Shown: piece by piece, positions 18,383-27,899 of the stretch
How the letters are laid out: the number at the start of each line of letters is the position of its first letter
Numbering within the stretch: the first letter of the stretch is position 1
Assembly (NCBI RefSeq): GCF_041346925.1
Contig: NZ_CP166840.1
Span: 3,157,001 to 3,221,000 of the forward strand
Direction of reading: 5' to 3'
Origin: Agaribacterium sp. ZY112
Lineage (GTDB): Bacteria > Pseudomonadota > Gammaproteobacteria > Pseudomonadales > Cellvibrionaceae
Length of the DNA stretch: 64,000 nucleotides
Position numbers and translations under genes: made by a program
Notes under the pieces: model-generated
What the model was told of the DNA's origin: nothing
Databases searched by the model: none
Seen by the model: the letters and a program-made list of their open reading frames with translations, nothing else

Positions 18383-20908
18383 TTGCAGACCCCGCTCTAT
18401 TTGCCAACCCACGGCCTCCATGAAGAAGCCTTTAAAGCAGATGGCTCTGTTCAGCCCCACTGGCAATACCTTGTTAAAAGCCTAAGCCACTTGGGCACTG
18501 ATGCCATTGCATCTAGGCAACGTAAAGCCGAGCGTATCCTGCGCGATGCGGGTGCCACTTACAATGTCTATAACATGAAAGGTGGCGCCAACCAAAGCTG
18601 GAAATTAGACATTGTACCAAGCATTATTTCCAGCGAAGAGTGGGGCCAAATTGAGATGGGCCTGTTGGAAAGAGCCGAACTGTTTAATCTTTTATTAAAA
18701 GATATCTATGGCCCCAAAGACCTGATTCGTACTGGCGTCATCCCACCCGAAGCACTTTTTCTACATCAGGGCTTTTTACGCCCCTGCCAAGGCACCTCGC
18801 TGCCTGGCGATCATCAGCTTATTTTTCATTCGACCGATATGGTGCGTAATGCCGATGGCGAAATCTGCGTATTTACTGACCGTACCCAAAACCCAAGTGG
18901 TGCCGGTTACGCGTTAGAAAATCGAACCGTTATGTCCCGTGTGCTGCCAAGTTTATATAGAGACAGCCATGTACACCGCTTGGCTTTGTATTTCCAAAAG
19001 CTTCGCGGTCAACTTTTTTCCCTATGTACAAACCAAGATAACCCACGTGTTGTTATCCTCACCCCGGGACCTCTTAACGAAGCGTATTTTGAACACGCCT
19101 ATTTAGCCAACTACCTAGGCCTACACTTAGTTCAAAGCGGCGATTTAACGGTTCGAGATGGCTATGTTTGGATGAAGTCTCTCGATGGCCTTAGTCGAGT
19201 GGATGTGATTTACCGCCGAGTGGACGATAGCTTTTGTGACCCCGTCGAACTGCGCGGCGACTCTACTCTTGGTGTGCCGAACTTACTTGAAGTGGCTCGT
19301 TCAGGCCGTGTCATCATTGCCAACCCGCTGGGTTCTGGAGTACTCGAAAACCCTATTTTCTTAAAATACCTGCCTGCTATTAGCCAAGCCTTACTTGGCC
19401 GCGAACTCAGACTAAAAACCGTCGAAACCCGCTGGCTAGCCGAACCGAATGATTTAGCTAGAGTACGCGAAGACATCGACAACTGGGTGATCAAACCCAT
19501 TTATCGTGGAGGCCTTGCAAACAGTGTGGCCACTAAGGGCCAAGATGAAAACAACAAAGCGAAATTGCTTAAACAGGTATTAGAGCGGCCCGAACACTAT
19601 GTCGCCCAACCGCTGATGATTCCCTCCCATGTACCCGCATTGGTCAATAACAAACTGCAAGCTCGCCCCGCTATATTACGCACCTTCTCACTTGCCAGTG
19701 ACAATGCTTATATATGCATGCCAGGTGCATTAACTCGGGTTGGCACACAAGAGCAAGCCATCATTATTAGCAATCAGCAAGGGGCTTATAGCAAAGATAC
19801 TTGGGTGGTAGCTAGCGAACCACAGCGTATTGTCAGTAACCTGCTAAATGCTCAAACTCAAGATGCCCTCGACGAAGCTAACCAAATTAGCCTGCCAAGC
19901 CGAGTGGTTGAAAACTTATTTTGGTTTGGTCGCTATTCAGAGCGTGCTGAATCTTTATTGCGCATATTACGCACTATTTTTGTTCTGTTTAATAATGAAG
20001 AAGTGATTCCCATCGCCTGCCGCGAGCGCCTACTTTGGGCCCTATCTGAAGTATCAAGCATGTTCCCAGGCTTTAAAGATGCCGATGCCAACCTGCTAGA
20101 AAACCCCGAACAAGAGCTGATAGAAATGATTGCCGATGGTAATCGTTCCGGCAGCGTGCGCGCCAATTTAAACGCGTTGTTCTACTGCGCCAACGAATCT
20201 AAAGAGTTACTTTCAACCGATATGTTGAGAGTGATTAACGACATTGCAGACACCATGAGCTCGCTCGACGATATGCTTGAGCAAGTACGCGACAACGACA
20301 TGCCACTGTCTTCGCCTGAAGAAGCTATGGGGCCACTTGTCACGGCACTAATGGCACTCGCCGGTTTTGCCCAAGAAAGCATGATCCGTGGTGAAGGCTG
20401 GCGTTTTATGGAGCTTGGTAAACGTATAGAACGAAGCTACCAGACCAGCGTATTGGTTGAACAACTACTCAGCCAAGAGCTCGAAGGAGGCGAAGAAAGC
20501 ATCTTAGTGCAGGCACTCTTATTAAGTGTCGAAAACCTCATCAGTTACCGACGCCGCTACCGTAATCGCATGGCGATTCCGGCCTGTCTCAACCTTGTAT
20601 TGTTAGACACCAACAATCCGCGCTCACTGTTATTTCAGCTGCAAGCTATTAATGAACAAATCGCTACGTTACCAGGCCAACGCAAACCGCGTAATGAATT
20701 ACCTCTAGAGGCGCGAACAGCACTTCGTGCACAAACCCAGACACAGTTATTACAGTTAGTCGAAATCAGTAAGAGTACTGATGGCCAGCGCGCAGCCTTA
20801 AGCGTATTTTGCCAAGATATCGCAAACTCAATGGATGAAGTGAGCACACAAATATCAGCAAAATATTTCGATCACAAAAAGACATCGCAACAGTTAGTTC
20901 GCAATTAA
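18383..20908 (+). CDS. Circularly permuted ATP-grasp fused to alpha-E domain
   Basis: The 841-residue protein is a natural fusion of the two partners encoded separately at 12.4-14.8 kb. Residues 1 to about 490 are the ATP-grasp (KLDIVPSIISSEEW, TPGPLNEAYFEHAYLANYLG, VDVIYRRVDDSFCDP, WVIKPIYRGGLANS), and residues from about 500 are alpha-E (SRVVENLFWFGRYSERAESLLR and WRFMELGKRIERSYQTS). The start is a TTG with a strong GGGAG site 7 bases upstream. The fusion supports direct contact between the two activities. It lies 12 bases before the last transglutaminase gene. Relative to the first copy the ATP-binding segment has YRGGLAN in place of NESGGYG, so substrate or nucleotide handling may differ. 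Confidence 0.87.
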   Translation: MQTPLYLPTHGLHEEAFKADGSVQPHWQYLVKSLSHLGTDAIASRQRKAERILRDAGATYNVYNMKGGANQSWKLDIVPSIISSEEWGQIEMGLLERAELFNLLLKDIYGPKDLIRTGVIPPEALFLHQGFLRPCQGTSLPGDHQLIFHSTDMVRNADGEICVFTDRTQNPSGAGYALENRTVMSRVLPSLYRDSHVHRLALYFQKLRGQLFSLCTNQDNPRVVILTPGPLNEAYFEHAYLANYLGLHLVQSGDLTVRDGYVWMKSLDGLSRVDVIYRRVDDSFCDPVELRGDSTLGVPNLLEVARSGRVIIANPLGSGVLENPIFLKYLPAISQALLGRELRLKTVETRWLAEPNDLARVREDIDNWVIKPIYRGGLANSVATKGQDENNKAKLLKQVLERPEHYVAQPLMIPSHVPALVNNKLQARPAILRTFSLASDNAYICMPGALTRVGTQEQAIIISNQQGAYSKDTWVVASEPQRIVSNLLNAQTQDALDEANQISLPSRVVENLFWFGRYSERAESLLRILRTIFVLFNNEEVIPIACRERLLWALSEVSSMFPGFKDADANLLENPEQELIEMIADGNRSGSVRANLNALFYCANESKELLSTDMLRVINDIADTMSSLDDMLEQVRDNDMPLSSPEEAMGPLVTALMALAGFAQESMIRGEGWRFMELGKRIERSYQTSVLVEQLLSQELEGGEESILVQALLLSVENLISYRRRYRNRMAIPACLNLVLLDTNNPRSLLFQLQAINEQIATLPGQRKPRNELPLEARTALRAQTQTQLLQLVEISKSTDGQRAALSVFCQDIANSMDEVSTQISAKYFDHKKTSQQLVRN

Positions 20909-20920
20909 TGGAGACGACTT

Positions 20921-21844
20921 GTGCGTTATAAAATCACCCATACGACCAGCTATCAATACAGCGCGCCTGTGTCCAACTGCTATAACTTGGCCCATATCAT
21001 TCCGCGCACCAGCAATCGGCAAGCATGCATCAGCAGCCAAGTAGACATACTTCCCATCGCGCAAAGTCAATCGATTCGCGAAGATTACTTTGGTAATAAA
21101 GCCCTGCATTTCGAAATTCAAAACGATCATAACGAACTCTCTCTCACCGCGACCAGCATCGTTGAAACACAAAAACAAACCCTGCTCAAGCCCATCGAGC
21201 AGAGCCCCAGCGTAAGCGAATCGCAAGCGTTAATTAACAGTAACCGCGATCCTTATACCCTCTTAGCACGAGAGTTTTTACTTGATTCTCCGATGATCGG
21301 ATCAATCACGGCAATTAATGAATTTAGCCATATTTTATTCTCAGCAGATAAGCCACTGTTACTTGCTGTGTTAGAGCTTACCCAAAAGATCTATAAAGAA
21401 TTTACTTACTGCCCTGAAGCCACCACGCTGGCTACGCCTTTGTCTGAGGTTCTGCAACTTAAAAAAGGCGTTTGCCAAGATTTCGCCCACCTGCAAATTG
21501 CCTGCTTGCGATCTTTAGGCATCCCGGCGAAATATATTTCTGGTTATATCGAAACACTGCCTCTACCGGGCCAAGAGAAACTGGTAGGCACTGATGCGAC
21601 TCATGCTTGGTTATCGGTTTTTTGCCCAGGTTTTGGTTGGGTAGAATTTGACCCGACCAATAATTGCTTAGTGGGTGATCAGCATATCATTACCGCATGG
21701 GGGCGAGACTATAGCGATGTGACGCCACTGCGTGGCGTCATTTATGGCGGTGGCGACGACCCAATTATGAGCGTCTCTGTCGATGTGTCACGCTGTGATC
21801 CCCCCATGCAAAGCAGCCAGCAACAAATACAAAACCAACAATAA
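20921..21844 (+). CDS. Transglutaminase-like protein (predicted peptidase/transferase)
   Basis: The 307-residue protein begins MRYKITHTTSYQYSAPV, the usual N-terminus of bacterial transglutaminase-like proteins, followed by a core with Cys185 (KKGVCQDFAHL), His228 (DATHAWLSVF) and Asp244 (EFDPTNN), a complete thiol-protease-type triad. There is no signal peptide, so it acts in the cytoplasm. The start is a GTG with GGAG 8 bases upstream, directly after the ATP-grasp/alpha-E fusion gene. It is the last member of the operon and is the single-domain relative of the N-terminal part of the 14.9 kb protein. Likely role: cutting or transferring on the ATP-grasp product. Confidence 0.87.
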   Translation: MRYKITHTTSYQYSAPVSNCYNLAHIIPRTSNRQACISSQVDILPIAQSQSIREDYFGNKALHFEIQNDHNELSLTATSIVETQKQTLLKPIEQSPSVSESQALINSNRDPYTLLAREFLLDSPMIGSITAINEFSHILFSADKPLLLAVLELTQKIYKEFTYCPEATTLATPLSEVLQLKKGVCQDFAHLQIACLRSLGIPAKYISGYIETLPLPGQEKLVGTDATHAWLSVFCPGFGWVEFDPTNNCLVGDQHIITAWGRDYSDVTPLRGVIYGGGDDPIMSVSVDVSRCDPPMQSSQQQIQNQQ

Positions 21845-21966
21845 AGGCTCTTTTCTTACGATTCAAACCTATCGGCTTTTCAACCTATGGCCATAGGTTT
21901 AGCTTGGCATATGGGGTAAGCTTCAACGTAATACTCAACCTCTAAATTCAAATGACTCACTAACTA

Positions 21967-24900
21967 ATGCCCCCTTCTTGTAAAACAGAACACGCCATTG
22001 AAACACTTTATCAAGCTTATCTCAGGCTTGACGAATACGAGCAGTGGCTACTCAAGCTGCTCGCGGTGATCTACCACCCTATCGGCTTAAGCAAGCTTGG
22101 CAAAGTGCTGACAAGCCTTGGTAGAGAAATACAGCTACCATCGGGTAAACGAATAAAAGCGTTGAGCAGCACCAACAAAAATGAATTAGTTGAAAAAGGC
22201 TTTCTAGAACACAATAAATCAGGCTTACGCCTTCAGCCTCTGCTTTCAAACAAGCTAACCCAACTGTGTATAGAAGATAACAACTACCTGCGTTTTATCA
22301 AGCATATTGAAGCTGTGCTACCTATGCGTACTGCCTACGAATGGCAAAGACCAAAAGACGCAGAGCGCTGTTTTATTCGTGACATCTATTTCTGTGAAGG
22401 CCCAAGGCAGCTTGAGCAGATAATGGGCTTTGATAAGAACCCACAAATTATAGATCTAGAAAAAAACCAAGTGTTGGTCGAACTGTTTTTTTACCCCTTT
22501 AAACTCGACAACTTTCTAGCCCTACCAGAAGGCATTCAGTACCACAGCTTTGCAACTTGGTTTAGCTTAAATTGCCAGCAAGGCCACAGCAACGAGTATT
22601 TACAGGCATTACTCGAGCAAGTGTGCCCCCTCTGCCCCAATAACAGTAATTTACAGTTTCTGCTCGCCGAGCTGTACTTATTTGCCCTTCGTTTTGACGA
22701 TGCCCAGCAAGTTATTAACAAGCATGATAAATCGTGCTACAGCTTACAACTACAAGCTTCAGCCCAATTATTACAAGGTGAGTTTAAAGTATCTGAATCC
22801 TTATTCAAGCAAGCTCTAACAGCAAAAAACAAATTTTCACGTAGGAAAAGGCAATTTATTGGTGGGCGTCTAGGTCTATTTTATAAACTGTGTTTATTTG
22901 TTTTAGCTTCTGATTCTAGCCACTACTACACAGAACTTGACGAACAAATTGATGCAGAACTTCGCAGCAAAAATACCGAACCGAAGTTTCGTCAGATACT
23001 TGACCGCTTGCAATACCTTTATTTGACGCTAGCTGATGGACAAAACTACAGCTACTCTAATGACTTGGCCGATGAACTCCTAGATGAAACCCCTTACTTC
23101 TTCAAATTAAAAACTCTGATTCACGGCCTCGGTTTAACGTGGACAGGCTCAAAGCCAAACACAGCATTAAAGAAACAGTTTAAACAAAGCATAGCGTTTT
23201 TCTCAGGCACCGGCCTTATTGTATTTTCCGAGCTGGCTGAGCAGCTCCTCGACGCTCATAAAAAGACTAAAAACAGTCGATCCAGTGAGCCCAATGCTTC
23301 AAAGAGCATAAACGTAACTTCTAGCATGGCTTATTTCCCTAGTTTAGTAACCGTCAAGGAAGAATGGGACCTAGCTCTTGAAAAACTCATTGCACTTAAA
23401 GCCCAAGGCCCAAATAAAGCAAAGCCAATACAAGAAAACACAAAAGCAAGCAGGCTTATATGGGAAATGTGGCCGGAGTATGGTGATGTACACTTCAAGG
23501 CTCGCGAGCAAAAACAAACTAAAACGGGCTGGAGTAAAGGCCGGCCGGTGGCCTTAAAGCGCCTAGCTAAAGAGCATGAATCCATTGGTTTTTTGTCTGA
23601 GACAGACAAAGCTATGTGTGCTGCAATTACCATACAACAGAGCTGGGATTATTATCGCTCATTAGATTATCAGCTAAGTGGTATTGAGGCGCTAATCGCA
23701 GCTAAAGATCTCGATAATTTATATTTAGAGCATAATTTAGAGCAATGCATCGAACTTATTCAACAAGAACCAGAGCTGCTTATTAGTGAACAAAAAGACG
23801 TACTTTTATTAAGTATTTCCGACCTGCCCCCATATTTTCAGGACGAAGAAAACTTCAGCCTGAGGCAGCTATCCGATAGTCGCTATAGCTTTATCATATT
23901 CAACGAATCACACATTAAAGTAGCTGATATTATTGGCGAAGGCGGTTTAGTTATTCCTAAATCCGCCAAAGCTAAGGTTCTCGAAAGTGTTTCTGCTATT
24001 GCACCACTGCTAAATATTCAATCTGATCTCAGTGAACTCGATACAGGGTTAGAAAGCATAAACAGCATCGATCAACTGGTCATTAATATTCAACCTACTG
24101 GACAAGGCTTGCAATTTACTTGCATGATCATGCCCTTTGGCGACGAAGGCCCTGCTTACAAACCTATGACAGGTAACACCAAACTCACGGCTGAAGTTAA
24201 TGGAAAACGTGTCGCTACCGAACGAGATTTACTTAAAGAACAAGTATTACTAGATCTTCTCGATGAACATTGCCCCGCATTTTTATCCATGCACGACAAT
24301 GTATTAAGTGTGGATGATACTCAAACGTCACTTGAAGTCCTAGAGCAATTAGAAACACTAATCACAAGTGATAAACCGCCACTAGCACTGAGTTTACGCT
24401 GGCCCAAAGGCAAAAAATTAACGCTGGGAAAAAGCCTTCGATCAGAACATTTAAGCTTAGCCGTACACAAAAAAAACGAGTGGTTTGAGTTGTCGGGAGA
24501 ACTCACTGTTGATGAAGGCGAAGTTATTAATCTTCGCAGTTTACTTGAACTTGTCAGCAGCTCTGGTGGACGCTTTATAGAACTAGACCAAGGAAAAATA
24601 TTAAACCTGTCTAATGACCTTAGGCAACGCTTAGATAACATTAATCAAGTCTGCGATAAAGGTAAATTTCACCCACTGGCCAGTGTGCACGTTGCCGAAG
24701 CAAGCAGTGGCATGCGAATGAAAACAAATCACGCGTGGGAAGACCAAGCGCAGCTCATGCACGAGGCCAATAAAATAACACCCACCGTACCCCCTACCCT
24801 GCAAGCGGAACTACGTGATTATCAGCTACAAGGTTTTGACTGGATGTCTCGTTTGGCGCATTGGAAAGCGGGCGCCTGCTTAGCTGATGATATGGGCCTA

Positions 24901-26217
24901 GGTAAAACCTTGCAGGCCTTAGCGCTGCTTTTATCCCGCGCTGCCGACGGCCCAGGTTTGGTTATCGCTCCTACATCGGTGTGTTTAAATTGGCAACAAG
25001 AAGCCACCAAATTTGCGCCTACCTTAAACATACGTCACTTTGCCGATTACAGCACAAGCGAACAACGGCAGCAGCTATTAACAGAGTTGGCTGCTTTTGA
25101 CTGCGTGGTTATCAGTTATGGTTTATTGCAACGAGAGAGCAAGCTACTAAGCCAAGTAGAATGGCACACTATTGTTGCCGATGAAGCTCAAGCACTTAAA
25201 AACCCACTCGCTAAACGCAGCCAGGCTGCATTCGCTTTAAGGGGCAGGTTTAAAATTATCACCACAGGTACACCAATAGAAAATAATTTAACGGAGTTGT
25301 GGAGCCTATTTCGCTTTATTACACCAGGCCTACTTGGCAGCCTTAAAGGTTTTGGCACACGCTATGCCCAACCAATCGAAAACGCAAAAGAAAATAAACA
25401 TGCAGCGCGCTTAGCAAACTTAGCTTTAAAAGCATTGATTCAGCCTTTTATCTTGCGCCGTCTAAAAACTCAAGTGCTCACAGAGTTACCCCCGCGCACT
25501 GAAATTAATATGCCCATAGAGCTCAGTGATACAGAGCAGGCATTTTATGAAGCACTTCGACAAAATGCAGTTGAGAACATCAGTAAATTAAGCACAAGCA
25601 CCAACCAAGGTGAACAGCAGATTCAGATGCTTGCCGAGCTGGTTAAGTTACGCCAAGCATGTTGCCACCCCGCCCTCGTGGCGCCAGAGGTAAACTTACC
25701 AAGTTCAAAACTCACAGCCCTTATTTCACTACTAGATGAGTTACAGCAAAACCATCACAAAGCGCTGATCTTTAGTCAGTTTGTTGGCCACTTAGCGTTA
25801 ATCAAAGAACAACTTGAACAGCGAGGCATTAGCTATCAATACTTAGACGGCTCAACCCCACAAAAAACCCGTCAAAACCGAGTTAACGCATTTCAACGCG
25901 GCGAAGGTGAGGTATTTTTAATCAGCTTAAAAGCCGGTGGCTCAGGCCTAAATTTAACTGCCGCAGACTACGTTATACACATGGATCCGTGGTGGAACCC
26001 AGCAGTAGAGGATCAAGCCTCAGATCGCGCCCATCGCATGGGCCAAAAACGTCCAGTAACCATCTACCGGCTTATTGCCAAAAACACCATCGAACAGCGT
26101 ATTGTTGAGCTACACCAGCGCAAGCGAGATTTGGCCGACAAACTGCTTTCTGGTAATGAACAAGCCGCTAAATTATCGGTCGATGATGTACTAAATATAC
26201 TGAAGGAGAGTTTTTAG
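21967..26217 (+). CDS. SNF2-family DEAD/DEAH-box ATPase (HepA-like)
   Basis: The 1416-residue protein is a SNF2-type DNA translocase. The ATPase occupies roughly residues 940-1400: Walker A in LADDMGLGKTLQ near residue 975, the DEAQ box in VADEAQALKNP near 1071, TGTPIENNLTELWSLF, and the second RecA-like half with SLKAGGSGLNLTAADYVIHMD and SDRAHRMGQKRPV. The first ~930 residues have no motif I can name; stretches around residues 230-290 look like helical hairpin repeats. No cysteine-rich SWIM finger is evident. It lies 122 bases after the transglutaminase gene; whether it belongs to that operon is unclear. Likely role: remodelling of protein-DNA or nucleic-acid structures, possibly coupled to transcription. 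Confidence 0.88.
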   Translation: MPPSCKTEHAIETLYQAYLRLDEYEQWLLKLLAVIYHPIGLSKLGKVLTSLGREIQLPSGKRIKALSSTNKNELVEKGFLEHNKSGLRLQPLLSNKLTQLCIEDNNYLRFIKHIEAVLPMRTAYEWQRPKDAERCFIRDIYFCEGPRQLEQIMGFDKNPQIIDLEKNQVLVELFFYPFKLDNFLALPEGIQYHSFATWFSLNCQQGHSNEYLQALLEQVCPLCPNNSNLQFLLAELYLFALRFDDAQQVINKHDKSCYSLQLQASAQLLQGEFKVSESLFKQALTAKNKFSRRKRQFIGGRLGLFYKLCLFVLASDSSHYYTELDEQIDAELRSKNTEPKFRQILDRLQYLYLTLADGQNYSYSNDLADELLDETPYFFKLKTLIHGLGLTWTGSKPNTALKKQFKQSIAFFSGTGLIVFSELAEQLLDAHKKTKNSRSSEPNASKSINVTSSMAYFPSLVTVKEEWDLALEKLIALKAQGPNKAKPIQENTKASRLIWEMWPEYGDVHFKAREQKQTKTGWSKGRPVALKRLAKEHESIGFLSETDKAMCAAITIQQSWDYYRSLDYQLSGIEALIAAKDLDNLYLEHNLEQCIELIQQEPELLISEQKDVLLLSISDLPPYFQDEENFSLRQLSDSRYSFIIFNESHIKVADIIGEGGLVIPKSAKAKVLESVSAIAPLLNIQSDLSELDTGLESINSIDQLVINIQPTGQGLQFTCMIMPFGDEGPAYKPMTGNTKLTAEVNGKRVATERDLLKEQVLLDLLDEHCPAFLSMHDNVLSVDDTQTSLEVLEQLETLITSDKPPLALSLRWPKGKKLTLGKSLRSEHLSLAVHKKNEWFELSGELTVDEGEVINLRSLLELVSSSGGRFIELDQGKILNLSNDLRQRLDNINQVCDKGKFHPLASVHVAEASSGMRMKTNHAWEDQAQLMHEANKITPTVPPTLQAELRDYQLQGFDWMSRLAHWKAGACLADDMGLGKTLQALALLLSRAADGPGLVIAPTSVCLNWQQEATKFAPTLNIRHFADYSTSEQRQQLLTELAAFDCVVISYGLLQRESKLLSQVEWHTIVADEAQALKNPLAKRSQAAFALRGRFKIITTGTPIENNLTELWSLFRFITPGLLGSLKGFGTRYAQPIENAKENKHAARLANLALKALIQPFILRRLKTQVLTELPPRTEINMPIELSDTEQAFYEALRQNAVENISKLSTSTNQGEQQIQMLAELVKLRQACCHPALVAPEVNLPSSKLTALISLLDELQQNHHKALIFSQFVGHLALIKEQLEQRGISYQYLDGSTPQKTRQNRVNAFQRGEGEVFLISLKAGGSGLNLTAADYVIHMDPWWNPAVEDQASDRAHRMGQKRPVTIYRLIAKNTIEQRIVELHQRKRDLADKLLSGNEQAAKLSVDDVLNILKESF

Positions 26218-26293
26218 TTAGAAATGTGACGATCGATGTAGCCTGTTTTGTCTCAGTTTAAAAAGATTGAGGGTCGTGTCCTTTCACCCCAAA

Positions 26294-26309
26294 AACCGGG
26301 CTGCCGGTT
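26294..26309 (-). terminator. Intrinsic terminator of the GNAT gene
   Basis: AACCGG and CCGGTT form a 6-base stem around a GCTG loop, and on the minus strand the stem is followed by a run of five T. It lies about 30 bases past the stop codon of the acetyltransferase gene. Confidence 0.6.
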
Positions 26310-26337
26310 AGGTTCCCAGGTCAAGTTGAACTTTTAG

Positions 26338-26811
26338 TTATGCTCGTAGTAGTTGATCAATTGCATTTTCGTCTAATCTCGAGTGCCTGACTTCTTCGAA
26401 TATGTGAGCACCGATTGATTCGTAGAACTGGCGACCACTAGAATTATCCCTTGCAACAATCCAATCGATACGCCCACAACCTTGCTCCTTTGCAATCCGG
26501 CAAAGCGCCTTGATAAGCGCTTTGCCAGCGCCAGATTGACGAGAGCCTGCGTAAACAAATAAGTCGTCTAGCCAGATTCCTGGCTTTGCGATGAAGGTTG
26601 AATAAATATCATAATAGGTGGCAATACCTATTACCTTGCCATTCGTTTCTACTACCAATGCTTTCGCTTTTGGGTTCTCCACAAAAAATGCATTTTTTAT
26701 ATCTTCCTCACCTGAACACAGCTGCTCTAAGCATCCGTCAAATTCTGCCTTATCACGAATTAGTGCCAGAATATCAGGGATATCTTTTTCAATTGCTATT
26801 CTTACTTTCAT
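26338..26811 (-). CDS. GNAT-family N-acetyltransferase
   Basis: The 157-residue protein has the GNAT fold signature: MKVRIAIEKDIPDILALIRD at the N-terminus, the strand VETNGKVIGIATYY, WLDDLFVYAGSRQSGAGKALIKAL as the acetyl-CoA binding motif A (Q/RxxGxG/A as RQSGAGKA), and a C-terminal FYESIGAHI segment. It resembles diamine or small-amine acetyltransferases; the substrate cannot be decided. GNAT genes are among the most frequent integron cassette genes, and its stop codon lies inside a GCATAAC heptamer, as in cassettes. But no complete attC follows, so cassette status is only possible. Confidence 0.85.
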   Translation of the reverse strand: MKVRIAIEKDIPDILALIRDKAEFDGCLEQLCSGEEDIKNAFFVENPKAKALVVETNGKVIGIATYYDIYSTFIAKPGIWLDDLFVYAGSRQSGAGKALIKALCRIAKEQGCGRIDWIVARDNSSGRQFYESIGAHIFEEVRHSRLDENAIDQLLRA

Positions 26812-26830
26812 TACTCAGATCCCTTATTAC

Positions 26831-26879
26831 GCATAACGACTAGCATAGTAGCTAGCCTTCCTCGAACCATTTGTTATGG
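26831..26879 (-). repeat. Possible short or degenerate attC-like site
   Basis: GCATAAC (26831-26837) and GTTATGG (26873-26879) bracket a 35-base interior that contains a small hairpin (GCTAGC...GCTAG). The layout resembles an attC site and lies just after the LysR stop and before the GNAT start on the minus strand. At 49 bases it is shorter than typical sites and its interior does not match the other sites of the array. Chance palindrome is a real alternative. Confidence 0.25.
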
Positions 26880-26909
26880 ATTAGTATAAAAATCAACATA
26901 AACACAATA

Positions 26910-27812
26910 CTACACAGGCAAGTGACCTTGAACTAAACGTTTTTCTTTACCTAGTACTTCCTCTATAAAGTCCATTAATACCCGGACACGAGCTGTACGC
27001 CGTAAATCAGGGTGCGTCAGCAACCATAATTCAGTAGACAATTCTTCAACAGGAGGAAATATACGTTTGAGCCTATTATCCGAGTCACCAAGAAAACATG
27101 GAAGTGCAGTAATACCAATATTTTGAGTGGCCGCCTCATACAGCCCGAGTAGCGTGTTACAACGAAGTCCTATTACCGCTTTTGGATATTTCCTGCTTAG
27201 CCATTTAGTGATTGGTAATTGCTCTAGACTTTCATCGGGCATCAACCAAGTATGAGCCTCCACAGAATTATCGATTTGATGTGTAAGATACTCAATTGAA
27301 CCATAAATAGTGGATGCCATAGTGCAAATACGACGACCCACAACTGTTTCCGGGGGAGTTTGAGTTGCCCGAATCGCAATATCTGCCTCTCTTCTGGTTA
27401 GATTCAGAAAATTATTTGAAATAATGAGTTCAAGTTGTATTTTCGGGTACAGCTGAGAAAAAACAGCTAGATGCGGCATTATTACTTTTACTAGCAATGC
27501 GTCAGGAACTGCGACACGCAAAGCGCCACTTAGTTGTAAATCACGGCCAATAATCTTACGCGATAGCCCTAGCACCTCGTTTTCTATGCGCTCCCCCGAC
27601 ATAAGCATTGCCTCACCAACATCAGTCATCACATAACCTGAAGCAAGTCGTTCAAATAATCGAACACCGAGCTTGTTCTCAATCGCGCTGATGCGGCGAA
27701 AAACCGTTGAATGATTGACTCCTAATGTGCGGGCAGCCCCAGACAGCGTGCCTTCACGGCAAACAGCCAACACAAATTGTAAGTCATTCCATTCCATGGG
27801 TTGTGCGTTCAT
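26910..27812 (-). CDS. LysR-family transcriptional regulator
   Basis: The 300-residue protein has the LysR plan: an N-terminal winged helix-turn-helix (residues about 8-65, LQFVLAVCREGTLSGAARTLGVNHSTVFRRI) and a two-lobed effector domain. It diverges from the AhpD-like gene with 87 bases between the starts, the classic layout in which a LysR protein controls its neighbour. The inducer is unknown. Its start ATG lies downstream of a short AT-rich promoter region containing ATGCATATTAGCAC. Confidence 0.9.
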   Translation of the reverse strand: MNAQPMEWNDLQFVLAVCREGTLSGAARTLGVNHSTVFRRISAIENKLGVRLFERLASGYVMTDVGEAMLMSGERIENEVLGLSRKIIGRDLQLSGALRVAVPDALLVKVIMPHLAVFSQLYPKIQLELIISNNFLNLTRREADIAIRATQTPPETVVGRRICTMASTIYGSIEYLTHQIDNSVEAHTWLMPDESLEQLPITKWLSRKYPKAVIGLRCNTLLGLYEAATQNIGITALPCFLGDSDNRLKRIFPPVEELSTELWLLTHPDLRRTARVRVLMDFIEEVLGKEKRLVQGHLPV

Positions 27813-27899
27813 GCAATATCCATTTTCTTTTACGCCTAATATTCATGCATATTAGCACAAGTTAAGATAGCTCACATTGAAACCAAAGGAGAAAAACTC

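Noticed and set aside
26220..26337. attC site after the GNAT gene
   Set aside because: GCATAAC overlaps the stop codon as in cassettes, but no matching second boundary or paired arms follow; the hairpin there is a plain terminator.
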